This document shows, in pieces, positions 1 to 10,505 of a stretch of DNA of 43,232 bases. Each line of letters begins with the position of its first letter. Position 1 is the first letter of the stretch. The position numbers were made by a program, and so were the translations under genes. The notes beneath the pieces are model-generated. The model saw only the letters and a program-made list of their open reading frames with translations, searched no databases and was not told where the DNA came from. The stretch comes from Dicyema japonicum. Taxonomy: Eukaryota; Dicyemida; Rhombozoa; Dicyemidae. The DNA is taken from contig RDEW01000031.1 in assembly GCA_011109175.1 (NCBI GenBank), positions 722,093-765,324 of the forward strand, written 5' to 3'.

Positions 1-184
1 TACCACCGTAACCGTAATAAATTGAGACATTACATATTTCAAAATCAGGTTTGGAAGGATTCCTCACGGAGGATAACAATTAATCGCCAAAGTTACAAAA
101 TTCCCTAATGTTGCAAGGGTAATCTCCGGATACACCTGACAGATCTCTTGGAGCCTACGCTTTTAATAATTATTTTGCATTTAG
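1..184. repeat. Left arm of a 13.6-kb inverted repeat pair
   Basis: Bases 1-154 are the reverse complement of about 13450-13604 with one single-base difference. Weaker similarity continues to about 184 after an 11-base insertion. The outer end reads taccaccgtaaccgtaataa and the inner end carries ctccggatacacc. The window itself begins at the outer end, so the repeat may extend further left, or the assembly may have broken in this repeat. Confidence 0.85.
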
Positions 185-360
185 CCTCCGGTTCCCTTAA
201 CTTGAAAGGACCGGGGTATATTATAAATATTAAAATATAAAAAAAACTAGTCAATTAAGTAGTTTTTATATCATTCTAAGATAAGTCAGATTCTAAAATA
301 ATTATTGATAATTTCATAATCATGATAGTCACTCCTTTTTAAGAAAGCATATAAAAAACC

Positions 361-1075
361 AATCAGATGAAAAAAGAAGACTACTTCAGAAATAATCAAT
401 TCGGTTTTCGACCAGGACGGTCATGCGGTGATTGCTTATTTCATCTCAACTCCGAGTTATGCAAAACCAGAGAATCCAAATGTCTCCTGAATGTCATATG
501 TCTCGACATATAAAAATCATCTGACAGTGTTAACCAGAGCCATAATCGGTCAGTTATCTCGGACGGGAAGCACAAAAGAAATAGTGAATTGGGTGAAAGT
601 GTACCTAGAAGGAAGAAAATCGGATGTTAGATGCGGACGCAATTTTTCAAATATGATATTACTGAAGAGAGAAGTCTTACAAGGATCAATTTTATGCCCT
701 CTATTTTATAATGACCGGTTTCCCGTCTACGTTTACACCAAATACGAGATCTCTGATATATGCAGACGACGTGCTGCTGTCTGATGTGTTGAGATCGAGC
801 ATAATCTCAGAGAGGAGATTCAATGTGTACATGGAAAAGACAAAAGACTTGTGCGGTCTTCATGGTTTGAAACTGTCAGAAGAAAAATTTGGTGCAATGA
901 GGTTCTTCGGTCGGAATTGTAAAGGAAATCAGAAAGACTCCGTATGCGGAATCAACATTGTGAGCTACCTGAAGTATCTCGAAACAGCTTTTGAGAAATC
1001 TGGGACCACATTGTGCGATTTTAAACTCAAAAAAAGAAGGCTCACTATGCGATATTATGTATGAGGAAATTGGAG
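361..1075 (+). pseudogene. LINE reverse transcriptase fragment, family A
   Basis: This is a decayed non-LTR reverse transcriptase. Three reading frames must be joined. The first (about 361-505) carries the finger/palm motif NQFGFRPGRSCGD. The second (491-784) carries VLQGSILCPLF, the degenerate form of the QGS...PLLFN motif. The third (711-1064) carries the catalytic motif IYADDVLLS and the following thumb region. The enzyme would copy element RNA at a nicked target. Upstream endonuclease and ORF1 are absent here. The 3' part (from CKGNQKDS onward) matches the reverse-strand relic at 14.8-15.1 kb, which defines one family. At about 1073 the sequence switches abruptly to a second family (B). 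I see no intact copy, and the clade assignment (Jockey/I-like) is inference. Confidence 0.8.
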
Positions 1076-1760
1076 GATATCTCACGTGGTAGTCGGTGGA
1101 AGTTATTCGGATGGAATATCGTTTGAAAGAGGAGTGCCATAGGGATCTATTCTTAGCCCCCTGCTATTTAACATATTTATGGAAGACTTTCCGTCTCCGC
1201 AGAACGTCAGAACCAAGCTAATGATTTACACGGACGACATTTTAATCCTGGATTCATCTCTGAAGGCATACATCTCAGAGCGGTAACTAGGAGCGTTTAT
1301 CGACGAAGTCCAAGGTTGGTGCGATCGAGAGGCATGAAACTCTCGACGGAAAAATAGGATAAGCATGCCGGGTAGACATCAGGAGGATCCCTACACTATC
1401 TGTATACCGAGAGTTTCATCATTGAAATACCTGGAGATTTCAGTTGATGGAGAGGATCATACATGAAGGACATCGAAAGGCGAAGGAAGATAGCTTTGCA
1501 AGCACTGTTCTGTACTAGAAGACTGAAACTGGACGATGATTCCATGCTCTTTGTCTTTCTGAATGTGATTCTTCCCAGACTAATGTTTCTATACCCCCTC
1601 GAAAGAAAGGATTCTCGCCCGACTGGAGAAAACACGGCGGGCGGCAATAAAACTAGCCCTCTGGAAGAAATTGTATGATGCACTGAAGCAGGATAAGAGC
1701 AAACTTGTCAGGCCGATCACGGAAGATATTCGAATCAGGACGCTAAATTAAATAGACATC
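1074..1760 (+). pseudogene. LINE reverse transcriptase 3' part, family B, copy 1
   Basis: This is the palm to C-terminal part of a reverse transcriptase, fused behind family A. The reading at about 1085-1340 shows GVP*GSILSPLLFN, in which the usual Q of GVPQG is TAG, and then IYTDD where YADD is expected, so one position beside the catalytic aspartates has changed. A second stop (TAA) follows SER. The region after 1460 (ALQALFCTRRL, NVILPRL) is the C-terminal thumb/tail. It is about 95% identical to 4541-5230, and both stops are shared with that copy. It is a dead copy. Confidence 0.8.
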
Positions 1761-1997
1761 GAATGGATTACTCAGAAAAAGGGTACCGGGATGAAGAGTC
1801 TAGGCTTAACAGGTAGACTTAGTAGTACCTATTTCGTAACATGTTGTTGATTTAATTTTTCATTTCATTTCATTTCCGAATTGGCTTTGATGTAGAACAT
1901 ATAAGGCTTATTGGCCTATAATTGAGAGGATTCTTCCTCGATTTTCTAGGTTTGAGGATCATCTTCACAAAAATAATTGATTATAATATAATTAAAT
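1761..1997 (+). repeat. LINE 3' untranslated remnant with short pentamer repeat
   Basis: This non-coding stretch follows the family B fragment. At 1857-1876 there is a short (TTTCA)n run. Simple tandem repeats of this kind are common at 3' ends of Jockey/CR1-like LINEs, so this may mark the element's end. The next LINE begins at about 1998. Confidence 0.4.
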
Positions 1998-3026
1998 ATG
2001 GTTGTTAGAAGAAAAATAGCAAATTCGAAAGCCACAAAGTTGAAAACCAACAGCTTTATTCGTCCTCCTGGATGTGCTACGGCTGAGTCGTTCACTTTGG
2101 AGCCCTCTAAACTTGAGAACAAGTCAACGACACACAACCACACTGTAGAGTTTAAACCAATGGACGAACAAAAAAGAGCAGATTCTACAGATAACAAGAC
2201 ACTATTGATCACAGTTCACTGTACTATGAGTTCGATAAAATTGCGAATATTCTACATTATTACGATCAATATGGATCTTTGAGGCTGAGCCACAAAAGAC
2301 CGGGCTCCTTCCGACTGGACTTCCGCGACAATAACCACATGGCCGAATATATGGAGGCCATAAATGATACCTGTCCTTTTGGAACTGACAACCACCACTT
2401 CAGAACGCTCATAACGAAACCTTGTGAGATTGTCCTCAGGAACCTCCCTTTCTGGATGAGTGAGAACGACCTCCTTGGTTACCTTCAGGAGATGGCACCT
2501 TCAACCTCGAAAATAACCCAAATGTCAAGAGGATCGCAGCTTATGCCTATGGCGAAGGCCACGGTTAGTAGTAATGTAGAAGCCTCATCGCTGATACGTT
2601 GTGGCTTCTAAATTTGATCGAGCAAGATCCTCTGTGAGTGGATGAAGAGGCCCCCTCCTTTCTGTTACAACTGCGAACGAATCGGTCATATCGCCGCACA
2701 TTGCAAGGATAAGAAAGAGATGCCTCAAGTGTGGAGGGGAACACGATCTTCTTATGTGTGAATTTTCATCGAACGTGGAGACAAATTGTATTAATTGTGG
2801 AGGATCAGGACATAATGCCCGCTACAGAAGATGTCCGGCTATAAGAGAGGCATCCAGGAAAATGATCCCCAGACAGACAGTGTCTAGAAATGAAGCAATC
2901 AAGCCAACAAAAGAGATGAAGTGGACCAATATTTCACATACTCAGGATGGATCGGTGGATCGGAGCGCTACACGTATACATGAGCAGAGCAAGGCAGGAG
3001 TCCCCGAGTCGGTATCTGGGAGCTAA
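1998..3026 (+). pseudogene. LINE ORF1 (gag-like zinc-knuckle protein), family C
   Basis: This is the nucleic-acid-binding ORF1 of a non-LTR element. It starts at ATG 1998 and needs at least three frame changes (near 2222, 2620 and 2720). A middle segment (about 2222-2611) has an RRM-like stretch, EIVLRNLPFWMSENDL. Three CCHC-type knuckles follow: CYNCERIGHIAAHC (2663-2704), CLKCGGEHDLLMC (2721-2759, one residue shorter than canonical) and CINCGGSGHNARYRRC (2787-2834). Three consecutive knuckles after a globular domain are typical of ORF1 in Jockey/I-superfamily LINEs, where the protein packages element RNA. The endonuclease ORF follows directly. The frame breaks could be mutations or sequencing errors, but the downstream chimera shows that this copy is dead. 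Confidence 0.75.
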
Positions 3027-3054
3027 ATGAAATTATCGCACGTCTGAACAATCT

Positions 3055-3904
3055 ATGTACACTGCTGAAAGTGGATTTATGGAGTCTGGTGGACCTGGCT
3101 ATGGAGAGCGCAGGCCACCAACAAAAACTATGAAAAGGAATTTGAAAGTAGTGCTGGTGAATGCCCGCTTCCTTGTGAAAAGGCATGATGAACTAGCGCT
3201 ACTTGTGAGGATTGCCAAGGTGGATGTCTTGGTAGTCAACGAAACGAAAATCAAACAAGGAAGAAAGTATAATATGAAAGGATATAACTCGGTGGACATT
3301 CCATGGAAAGATGGAGCAGTGGCTGGAACTAGAACTTCAATCTTTTTTCGTAAGGATGGCAAACACGGAACGACTGTATTGTACTGGCCGACGATTCGGA
3401 ATTGTGTCCGTCGATATTCAATGTGGAGGAACATGGATAAGCGTAGGAGGGCTATACTCTAAGGACTTGGCCCGATCTTCTGCGAAAGTTGTCCAATTTT
3501 TCGAAACAAACCCGATGTCGATCGTGGTAGGAGACCTGAATACTAAAAATACGAGCTACGGATGTTGCAAAAACAACGGGGACGGGCGACTCCTTGCAGA
3601 TCTGGTTAGCGAAATTGGAGTTGAAGTCTTGACGTCTGAGGAACCTAACCATTTCTCATACTATGGCGGTGACATGCTTGGATTGGCCATAGTGTCTCCA
3701 CAGCTCCTGGATCATGTAGACAGACCAAGGTTGTTTTGGGACATAGGGAGTGATCATATCCCTCAGGAAATAACTATAAACCTGGAACCAAACATTGCAG
3801 AAGATATTTTCCTATACTACGATACCTCGTCGATAGACTGGGTTCATTATCGTCATTATTTGTCGGAGACCTTATTAATGAAGACTATTTTTTTCTACAC
3901 CTAA
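3055..3904 (+). pseudogene. LINE apurinic-type endonuclease domain, family C ORF2
   Basis: This is the N-terminal endonuclease of ORF2, which nicks target DNA to prime reverse transcription. Catalytic signatures of the exonuclease-endonuclease-phosphatase fold appear in order: the N of VNAR (about 3159), the E of VNETK (about 3238), GDLN in VVGDLNTKNTSYG (about 3528) and SDH in GSDHIP (about 3746). One frameshift near 3375 joins the two frames. All catalytic residues I can identify are kept. The length (about 280 residues) suits Jockey/I-clade endonucleases. It is followed in the same orientation by the linker and the start of the reverse transcriptase. Confidence 0.85.
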
Positions 3905-4511
3905 TGAGTTGGACGTTTTCAACTGGAACTATCCAAACACTATGCTGATGTATCTACGACTATATGGAAGAAGGTTTACTCGAAGAGCTTTCTGAAGAAC
4001 AAAGATTCTTGCCCACCTTTAATACGGGATCTTATTCGCGAGAGAAATACTCTGAAGGCGAAGCACAGACGATGTGTTTATCTGTGGGACAGGAAAATCC
4101 TGAAATATAGAATTGATGTGATACGAAAAATACTACAAAAAGCTTGGAGAGTAAACACCGAAAATAAATTAAAGAATGCAGCCTCGAAAGTTAATGGAGA
4201 ACCCGTTTCTGGAAAATGTACAGGAGGCTAACAAATGGAATTTAAAAGCAAAAAGCATTGATGGCCGATCAAGAGGGAAGGACAATTCCATTAAAAAAGT
4301 TCCTTCAGTAGTCAGAAATCAACTAGAAAATATACAGGGTGTTGATCCTATTAGTGTTATACATGAAAAATTTTCAGAGGAGATCCCTAATTCAATGGAC
4401 TACTCTATGGAAGATCTGGCAGAAGTCAGAACAGCGATTCGCGACTGCAAAAACAAGGCTCCCGGATTTGATGGCATCCTTATGATTATGTTCAAAGAAA
4501 GATCTGCATAA
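3905..4511 (+). pseudogene. LINE ORF2 linker and start of reverse transcriptase, family C
   Basis: A basic linker (PPLIRDLIRERNTLKAKHRR, about 4012-4071) is followed by a frame starting near 4176. That frame ends in the first reverse transcriptase block, DCKNKAPGFDGI (about 4443-4481). Both are standard features between endonuclease and reverse transcriptase in Jockey-like ORF2. The domain then stops: the fingers and first palm blocks are missing, and sequence of families A and B follows from 4519. The stop at about 4510 reflects that junction. Confidence 0.75.
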
Positions 4512-4518
4512 AGTTCAC

Positions 4519-5311
4519 GATATTATGTATGAGGAAATTGGAGGATATCTCACGTGGTAGTCGGTGGAAGTTATTCGGATGGAATATCGTTTGAAAGAGG
4601 AGTGCCATAGGGATCTATTCTTAGCCCCCTGCTATTTAACATATTTATGGAAGACTTTCCGTCTCCACAGAACGTCAGAACCAAGCTAATGATTTACGCG
4701 GACGACATTTTAATCCTGGATTCATCTCTGAAGGCATACATCTCAGAGCGGTAACTAGGAGCGTTTATCGACGAAGTCCAAGGTTGGTGCGATCGGAGAG
4801 GCATGAAACTCTCGACGGAAAATAGGATAAGCATGCCGGGTAGACATCAGGAGGATCCCTACACTATCTGTATACCGAGAGTTTCATCATTGAAATACCT
4901 GGGGATTTCAGTCGATGGGAGAGGATCATACCTGAAGGACATCGAAGAAAGAAAGCTTTGCAGGCACTGTTCTGTACTCGAAGGCTGAAGTTGGACGTTG
5001 ATTCCATGTTCTTTGTCTTTCGGAATGTGATTCTTCCGAGACTTATTTACAGGAGCGAGGGATGGTTCTACACCCCCTCGAGAAAAAGGATTCTCGCACG
5101 ATTAGAGAAAACCTTGCAGGCGGCAATCAAACTAGCCCTCGAAAAGAAATTGTATGAAGGTCTGACGGAGGAAGAGAACAAACTTGTCAGGCCGATAACG
5201 GAGGATGTTCGAATCTCCAGAACTCGGCACCAGGGGGACGAAATTGTCTCCTGGTGGAATGAATATATGGTCCTTTTGAATGCTGGTCAGGAATTGACGC
5301 TTCACGAATAA
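4519..5311 (+). pseudogene. LINE reverse transcriptase 3' part, family B, copy 2
   Basis: It begins with about 23 bases of family A tail (4519-4541) and then family B from GVP*GSILSPLLFN onward, with the same TAG and TAA stops as copy 1. Here the catalytic motif is intact (IYADD, about 4690). The C-terminal region is the better preserved copy: RLKLDVDSMFFVF, NVILPRLIYRSEGW, a basic helix region, and an end near the TAA at 5309-5311 after WWNEYM. A related end fragment lies at 23.1 kb. Together with 1998-4511 it forms a mosaic element with a deleted reverse transcriptase core. Confidence 0.8.
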
Positions 5312-5490
5312 GGTGGCAATCGGCCAATTTAGGTTATGACGTACCTCTGGTACAAGGAATGTGAACTAGATTTCATTTAGATCAGTGGTTTTCAAGAATT
5401 TTGACCCAATAAATTATTTTATTTGTAGGAGCCGCCATTTTTTTTAAAACTTATTTAATAAAAAAGAAAGCAAAAGTAAATTTATAGCCA

Positions 5491-5850
5491 TTAATCAATT
5501 AGCTCCTTAATAGCAGTTACAATAGAAGATTTCGAGGATACTTTGAGAACAACATTCTTCAGTATTGTAATAGCCTCCTTCAAAATTTCGCTATCAGTAA
5601 TGACTTCATATGCTTTGCATTAAGATGACTAATTCTTGTAGAAGCCATATTAGTAACTTTAGAAGAAGCACCACATTTAAAAAATGAAGATTGTTTGAAT
5701 TAATGAAATTTTAACAAAACAACTATTTTTCTAGAATCGTCTTTATAACAATCATAAATTGATTCGTGCTGTTGATAATGTCTTTTGACGGAGTATGTTT
5801 TTAAGTGTATCCAGTTTACACTTCTACAGAAACAGAGTTCTTCCGGAATC
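5491..5850 (-). pseudogene. hAT-type transposase N-terminal relic (GTF2IRD2/ZBED-like)
   Basis: Read on the minus strand, a zinc-finger-like stretch (YSVKRHYQQHESIYDCY) leads into a lysine-rich segment, then FFKCGASSKVTNMASTRISH, then YEVITDSEILKEAITILKN. It ends at TAA (plus 5491-5493) after TAIKELID. This order (finger with RHY..H, a dilysine linker, a FF motif, then a helix with D.E.LKE) is that of the N-terminus of hAT transposases related to GTF2IRD2/SCAND3 host proteins. Two or three frameshifts are needed and the catalytic domain is not seen. The upstream part of the finger runs into a 115-bp repeat at 5799-5913. The assignment rests on motif order only. Confidence 0.5.
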
Positions 5851-5913
5851 GGTATAAAAGGTAAGACGTCCATTACATGCAGTTGTGGAAACCCCTCCAG
5901 TGGAGTGGGGAAG
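5799..5913. repeat. Solo copy of the arm of the 11.0-12.6 kb inverted-arm element
   Basis: This matches 11079-11188 and the reverse complement of about 12425-12528, sharing gtatccagtttcacttc-like sequence, acgtccattacatgcagttg and ccctccagtggagtgggg. It lies exactly where the finger of the hAT-like relic should begin, so it either interrupts that relic or shares an ancestor with its 5' region. Confidence 0.7.
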
Positions 5914-6993
5914 ATGATAACCAATATAATTCTACGTATATTGCTAATTCTAGTGATAACCTCATTATCCACGTGTCCCCGTTAATAGAAACTCAATAAA
6001 TTTGTCGCCCGATTTTGTCAACCAGCTCTGGATATCAGTTACTGTGCTGCAACAAGAAAAGCATGCGATTATTCGAAACAATATATCTTAGTGATCGAAC
6101 ATCTTTTCATTAGAATGAATTTGTTTAAGAGATCACAAGTAAAGTCTCAGAAGTGGATTATTATGTGATTCCGACCCATCCAGTAGACACATAACATGCC
6201 TCGTTGTTCCTCCCTGTGCACAAATAAACCCTCATGAAAAGGAAACTGATTAGAAAGTAAAATTTAAGAATATAAGTGCAGCTTTATGAAGTTTCCTAGA
6301 GAATTTGTTGAGGAAGAAATGGCACATCTCCAACTGCACGTGGGTTTTGATGGCAGGCACATTGGTTTGAAAGAAATCAGGCACATTTGATTTTCTTCTA
6401 AAAAGTTAAATACCTGATGATAAAGACTGAAAATTGGAAAGAAATTTTCTTGCTTTTAGACATTTGTTTCAGGAATCTTTTTGTAAAGAGAGCAATGCAC
6501 ACGACACGTGGAGTTGTATTGGCTTTACAACCTAGTTGATACTCTTTGAGGTTAAGCTTCGAAAGTTATATTTTCGTCAGTCAAATAGAGTTGCTATTTT
6601 TCTTTTAGGTCTGAGAAAGACATCTATATGGATAGAGGTCACGTGTTTTAGTGTGTGAAATAAGACATAAATGGAACTCAAAGTGTCGCCAGTCGTCTTG
6701 CAATTGAAGCTTACTATTACTAATCATATGTACTGATCTCTTCATTCGCCTTCAAGGCATTCAGTGACATAACGAGTCGACACATGTCTGAAACCTTCAG
6801 CTGTTTGTAGTTCAAAATCTCTCAAGAGAATTCCAGAACATTGTTAGAGATGTACAGCCTTTACATAATGATTGTCCACTCTCTAATTATTATTATTAAA
6901 AGCACTTTCACAAAACCAAAGAACGTTATATTAACTAAAGTTTCGTTTGTTCCACATGTTTCAAAATCTGCTTCACTAGACGTCTGCATCTCC
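5914..6993. other. Intergenic, no supported gene
   Basis: I see AT-rich sequence without a long frame, recognisable motif or tandem repeat. Short stop-free stretches exist on both strands, but none connects across mini-introns into something recognisable. It may be decayed transposon. Confidence 0.4.
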
Positions 6994-7323
6994 CTATGTT
7001 TGCGCATCTGTCCTTAGATCTAGGTCTTCTGCAGATTTAAGCTTTCTTCTAATTTCATTAAGATCCTTGTTCAGAGCCACGGGTAGAGTGACTCTGGGCC
7101 TTCCTCTGAACGATGGGTTTGTTCTCATGTTAAAGTAATTGTCTATTATTATATTTGCAGGGGCGTTTATGCCCATTCTAAGCACGTGCCCAAACAGTCT
7201 CCATCTTGATTCAATAATGTCGATGCTTATTGGCCTCTCTAATTGCGAGGGAAATATACTGAAATAACCAACAACATTCTCGGAAATTTCATGAATTCGA
7301 GATTTTACTTCTGATTTACTCAT
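6994..7323 (-). pseudogene. RTE/R2-like LINE reverse transcriptase C-terminal fragment
   Basis: This 109-residue frame carries SRWRLFGHVLRMGINAPAN followed by SFRGRPRVTLPVAL. The pattern (R-W-R-x-x-GHVLRM, then a GRPRxT motif about 30 residues later) is the usual C-terminal end of many RTE- and CR1-like ORF2 proteins. Nothing upstream on the minus strand (7324-7500) preserves the rest of the enzyme. It is probably a 5'-truncated insertion, common for LINEs. It may be the missing 3' end type of the RTE copy at 26-28 kb, but no overlap exists to test this. Confidence 0.7.
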
Positions 7324-7531
7324 AAAGGACGAAGGTCAGATCATCGGCAGATTCTCCAAATTTCTTCAATCTTAAGCTGAAAAAGATTTTAACAAAAAGC
7401 CTAGGAGTATACGACAAATTCTTTGTCCAAAACGTCAAGATTCCAGATACAGATTGATGTCCGGCCCGAAAGGATGTTCATCAGCCGTTATAATTACCAC
7501 TATTTTTCTACAAAACCATTTAGTCAAAATA

Positions 7532-7592
7532 TTGTTAGTGAAATTATGAAATTGAATTATGTAATAAATTACGTAATATTTTAGTAATAATG
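7532..7592. repeat. Short dispersed repeat, copy 1
   Basis: The segment containing attatgaaattgaattatg and atattttagtaataat recurs at 8875-8936 with few changes, in the same orientation 1.3 kb away. Confidence 0.7.
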
Positions 7593-7803
7593 ATGTTGCA
7601 GTCAATTTGTGTAATCAGTCAATTCACGAAATGACTAATTAGTAATTAGTAATTACTAAGGCGGAACAATAAGACAATTTTTTAGGACATTTTAAAAACA
7701 AATTTATACAATTAGGACATCTAAAGAAAAAAATAGGACAATTATATATTTTTTTATTTTTATTGTAGACGCTGAACGCGTTCCCATCATCGTCAATTGT
7801 TTT

Positions 7804-8350
7804 TTGGAACAGGACGCCCTCCGGAGTGGGATTTCTATTCGTCTTGGGATCGACCTGTGCCAGCTTCACCCATGCCGTTGTGGATCTGTTGTGGACTGCA
7901 AAGGACTTTATCCGCTCTCTTACGTCTCGGCAGAAACCGGTTCCAAAGGCGTACAGCTATCAACGGGTTGTGAAGTGCTCTACTGAAGCGACTGGATTTG
8001 GGAGATGGAAAGCACCCAGACAGGATAAATGTCTTCTTCTCTCGAAGGAAATGCTTGATTTGGGTTGGGGCTTTTTCCCAGTCGAGACTTGCTGGTTCCG
8101 CGTTGAAACCTGGGAGGCTGTTCGGACTTTAAAAAATTATAGATAAGAAAAATACGACCAGCCTCTCCAATGATTTCATGTTCAGTCCACTGTTGTCGAT
8201 ACGAGTGGAGTCTTCGGGCCCAAGACGGGCTCTTTTATCAGATCGCTTCGGGTCAATGATTTTGTAAGTTAGCAATGAGCGTCGGGAAAACCGAATGGTT
8301 ATTGCAAAGGATTTCTCTGGCAATTATCAGGAGAAACAACTATCCCATTC
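7804..8350 (+). pseudogene. Cysteine-rich C-terminal domain of a retroelement ORF
   Basis: This is a GC-richer island. The first frame reads RLGIDLCQLHPCRCGSVVD followed by KGLYPLS. This resembles the C-x-C-G...D...GLH.LSC segment near the C-terminus of a group of invertebrate reverse transcriptase ORFs. In a second frame a DGKHPDRINV-like stretch follows (about 8005-8040). A third gives SGVFGPKTGS-like sequence near 8200-8235 and a possible QR-I-x-V-A-x-x-RGN-like end near 8310. The order fits that domain, but several frameshifts are needed and the last C of LSC is changed. I cannot name the clade. It is dead and 5'-truncated. Confidence 0.5.
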
Positions 8351-9394
8351 TATCAGCTGGATTATATGATTGTCTTGGTTCGTAATAAATTGCTTTCTTC
8401 TAAAAATAAAATAGAATTGTTTATATAAAATGCTGAAAGGTCGCTATACTTTCTAGACATTCAGTCTTATGTTTTTTATTCAAATGTTGATCGATTTAGA
8501 ATTGTTTGGATGATTTTACTATCTTAGAGCATTTTTGGCAAAATAAATCTCCTTTAGGTGTTCTTGTGAATATGTAATAGTTTTAGAAATTGTTTTGAAA
8601 CTCGTTCCACATTTTGCTTCTGAGATCAAATGGTTTTATAATAATTGAGAAAATAATGTCTAACTGCAATAATTAAGACTTCTAATACACAGCAAAAACA
8701 ATTTATAACGTGTTAATATAAACAGAAATGAAAAAATAGAAACAAATTTAAAAAATAATTATGTCCTTTTTTATGAAAATTCATCTTTGAAATAGGACAT
8801 GATTACTATACAAAGGCTTATAAAGCAACTGGAATTCAAAATTACAGAAATCTAGAAAGCACCTGGTCTGTGTATTGTTAGTAAAATTATGAAATTGAAT
8901 TATGTTAATAAACTACGCAATATTTTAGTAATAATTAATATATAAACAGAGTAGAGAAAATATGAACCGCAAATAGAAATCTCATAATATTGCACATATA
9001 AACAATATTTGGTAATCAACTACCTCAATTCGAAGCAAACATAACAAAAAAATAAAAATAAACAAAAATGGCATTTATAAATGAAAATTGAACATTAATA
9101 TTATTGAAATAAATTTTCTCTACTCAAAATGTTCAAATTCATATTTTATGTTTCGAATTAAATATTGGTTTATTAAACACAGAATCTCTACTGTTTGATA
9201 ATTTCCAAAACATTATTTTATTAACTATGTTTCTTCGCTGTCTTCACAAACCAAACTATTTTCTATTGTTTATTCAAAACTTCATTTCTTCATTAGACAC
9301 TTCTTAAAATAATTTAGGATGAGTTGATATTTTCATCGACAAACCCGATCAGTTCAGCCAGCTTTTATGCATTCACTTATAATTCAATAATGTG
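8351..9394. other. Intergenic AT-rich stretch
   Basis: Apart from the short repeat at 8875-8936 nothing is recognisable. The composition is strongly AT-rich with many homopolymers, and no frame exceeds about 60 codons. Confidence 0.4.
8875..8936. repeat. Short dispersed repeat, copy 2
   Basis: This is the second copy of 7532-7592, differing by a handful of substitutions. The pair brackets the GC-richer retroelement fragment at 7810-8350, so it could be a target-site or element-end duplication. It is too long for an ordinary LINE target duplication. Confidence 0.7.
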
Positions 9395-9600
9395 AAACCT
9401 CACAGTAAATTTCACATTCTCTTCAACCAATCAAATCATTAATAAATTTAACAAAAATTTTATAAAACGAAATTTATTATTTTTTACTCATCGCTTTAAA
9501 ATTGAACTCTTGCATTTATATTTCGTCTCAATCTGACTCAAACAAAAAAATTAACATTTCTCCATGATTTTATTTTCAGAGAACAACATTTTGGATCCAA
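9395..9600. repeat. Diverged solo copy of the 197-bp tandem repeat
   Basis: This matches the units at 20.83-21.41 kb. Shared landmarks are cagtaaatttcacattct, the aaaattttataaaacgaaat-like block, ttgcattta and aacatttctccatgatt. It is interspersed here as a single, more diverged copy. Confidence 0.7.
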
Positions 9601-9668
9601 AAACTAAATATTGTTTCAGTCCGACACATTTGATTCTGTGTTATTCTTTTTATATCAACGTACTCTAC

Positions 9669-9776
9669 AGTCGACAATTAACACTACTTAAAAATAATTC
9701 AAAAATAGCTAATTTATTTCATCAAAAAACAAAAACGAGTTTAACTCTTTTTATACATCCTTCGCTCATCAAATCT
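9669..9776. repeat. Dispersed repeat, copy 1
   Basis: The block starts cagtcgacaattaacact and includes ttcaaaaatagctaattta and acatccttcgctcatc. It recurs at 10402-10505, about 93% identical with homopolymer-length differences. Confidence 0.8.
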
Positions 9777-10247
9777 TGAGGTACGAGTCGTAATAAAATT
9801 TTCGCTAATTTAAACAAATAATTATAACTTTGAAAATTATATTGGATTTGTAATTTATACATTCTAGGATTGAAATACTATTACAAACAATCCATCCAGA
9901 ATTATGGAGACCGCTGAGAAAATATCCGATCAAAGGAATTTTTAATATTGTTTCAAACTCCATTTTTTCACTCAGTGTTTATAATATATTATTGAGGGGT
10001 AGTCTTAGATCAATGAAACCAAAACCAATCAGTTCAGCAACCGCTGACTTTGTGTGCGAATAAATTGTTTATTGCTATTAATTAAATTATGAAGTAAAAG
10101 ACTGCAGTTTCGCCTTCTTTCTGTATTCAATGAATACGCTCTTCACTTCGTTTCCCTGAGCGGGCTGAAATAATATTTCCGAGTCTTAGTAACTTTAAAA
10201 GTAAAATAATACGTTTTATTATTCATTCTTGTTGAAATCCATTTCCT

Positions 10248-10402
10248 AAATTAAAAATTAAAATTCTAAAAAGAGTTTAAAAAAGAATCATTGGAATAAA
10301 GGATGATTCGACTCTTCAAGAGATCGGTCCCTTAGAAAATTAAAATTCTATAAAGAGTTAAAAAAAAGAAATCATTGGAAAATAGGATGATTCGACCTCT
10401 TC
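10248..10402. repeat. Two-copy tandem duplication of about 85 bp
   Basis: A unit with ttaaaattctaaaaagagtt, atcattgga and ggatgattcgac occurs at about 10255-10316 and again at about 10338-10402. It adjoins copy 2 of the dispersed repeat above. Confidence 0.7.
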
Positions 10403-10505
10403 AGTCAACAATTAACACTACTTAAAAATAATTCAAAAATAGCTAATTTATTTTTCATCAAAACAAAAACGAGTTTGACTCTTTTTTATACATCCTTTGC
10501 TTATC
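10402..10505. repeat. Dispersed repeat, copy 2
   Basis: This is the direct repeat of 9669-9776. Differences are mainly run-length changes (for example five versus six T), a pattern seen across the whole window. Confidence 0.8.
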
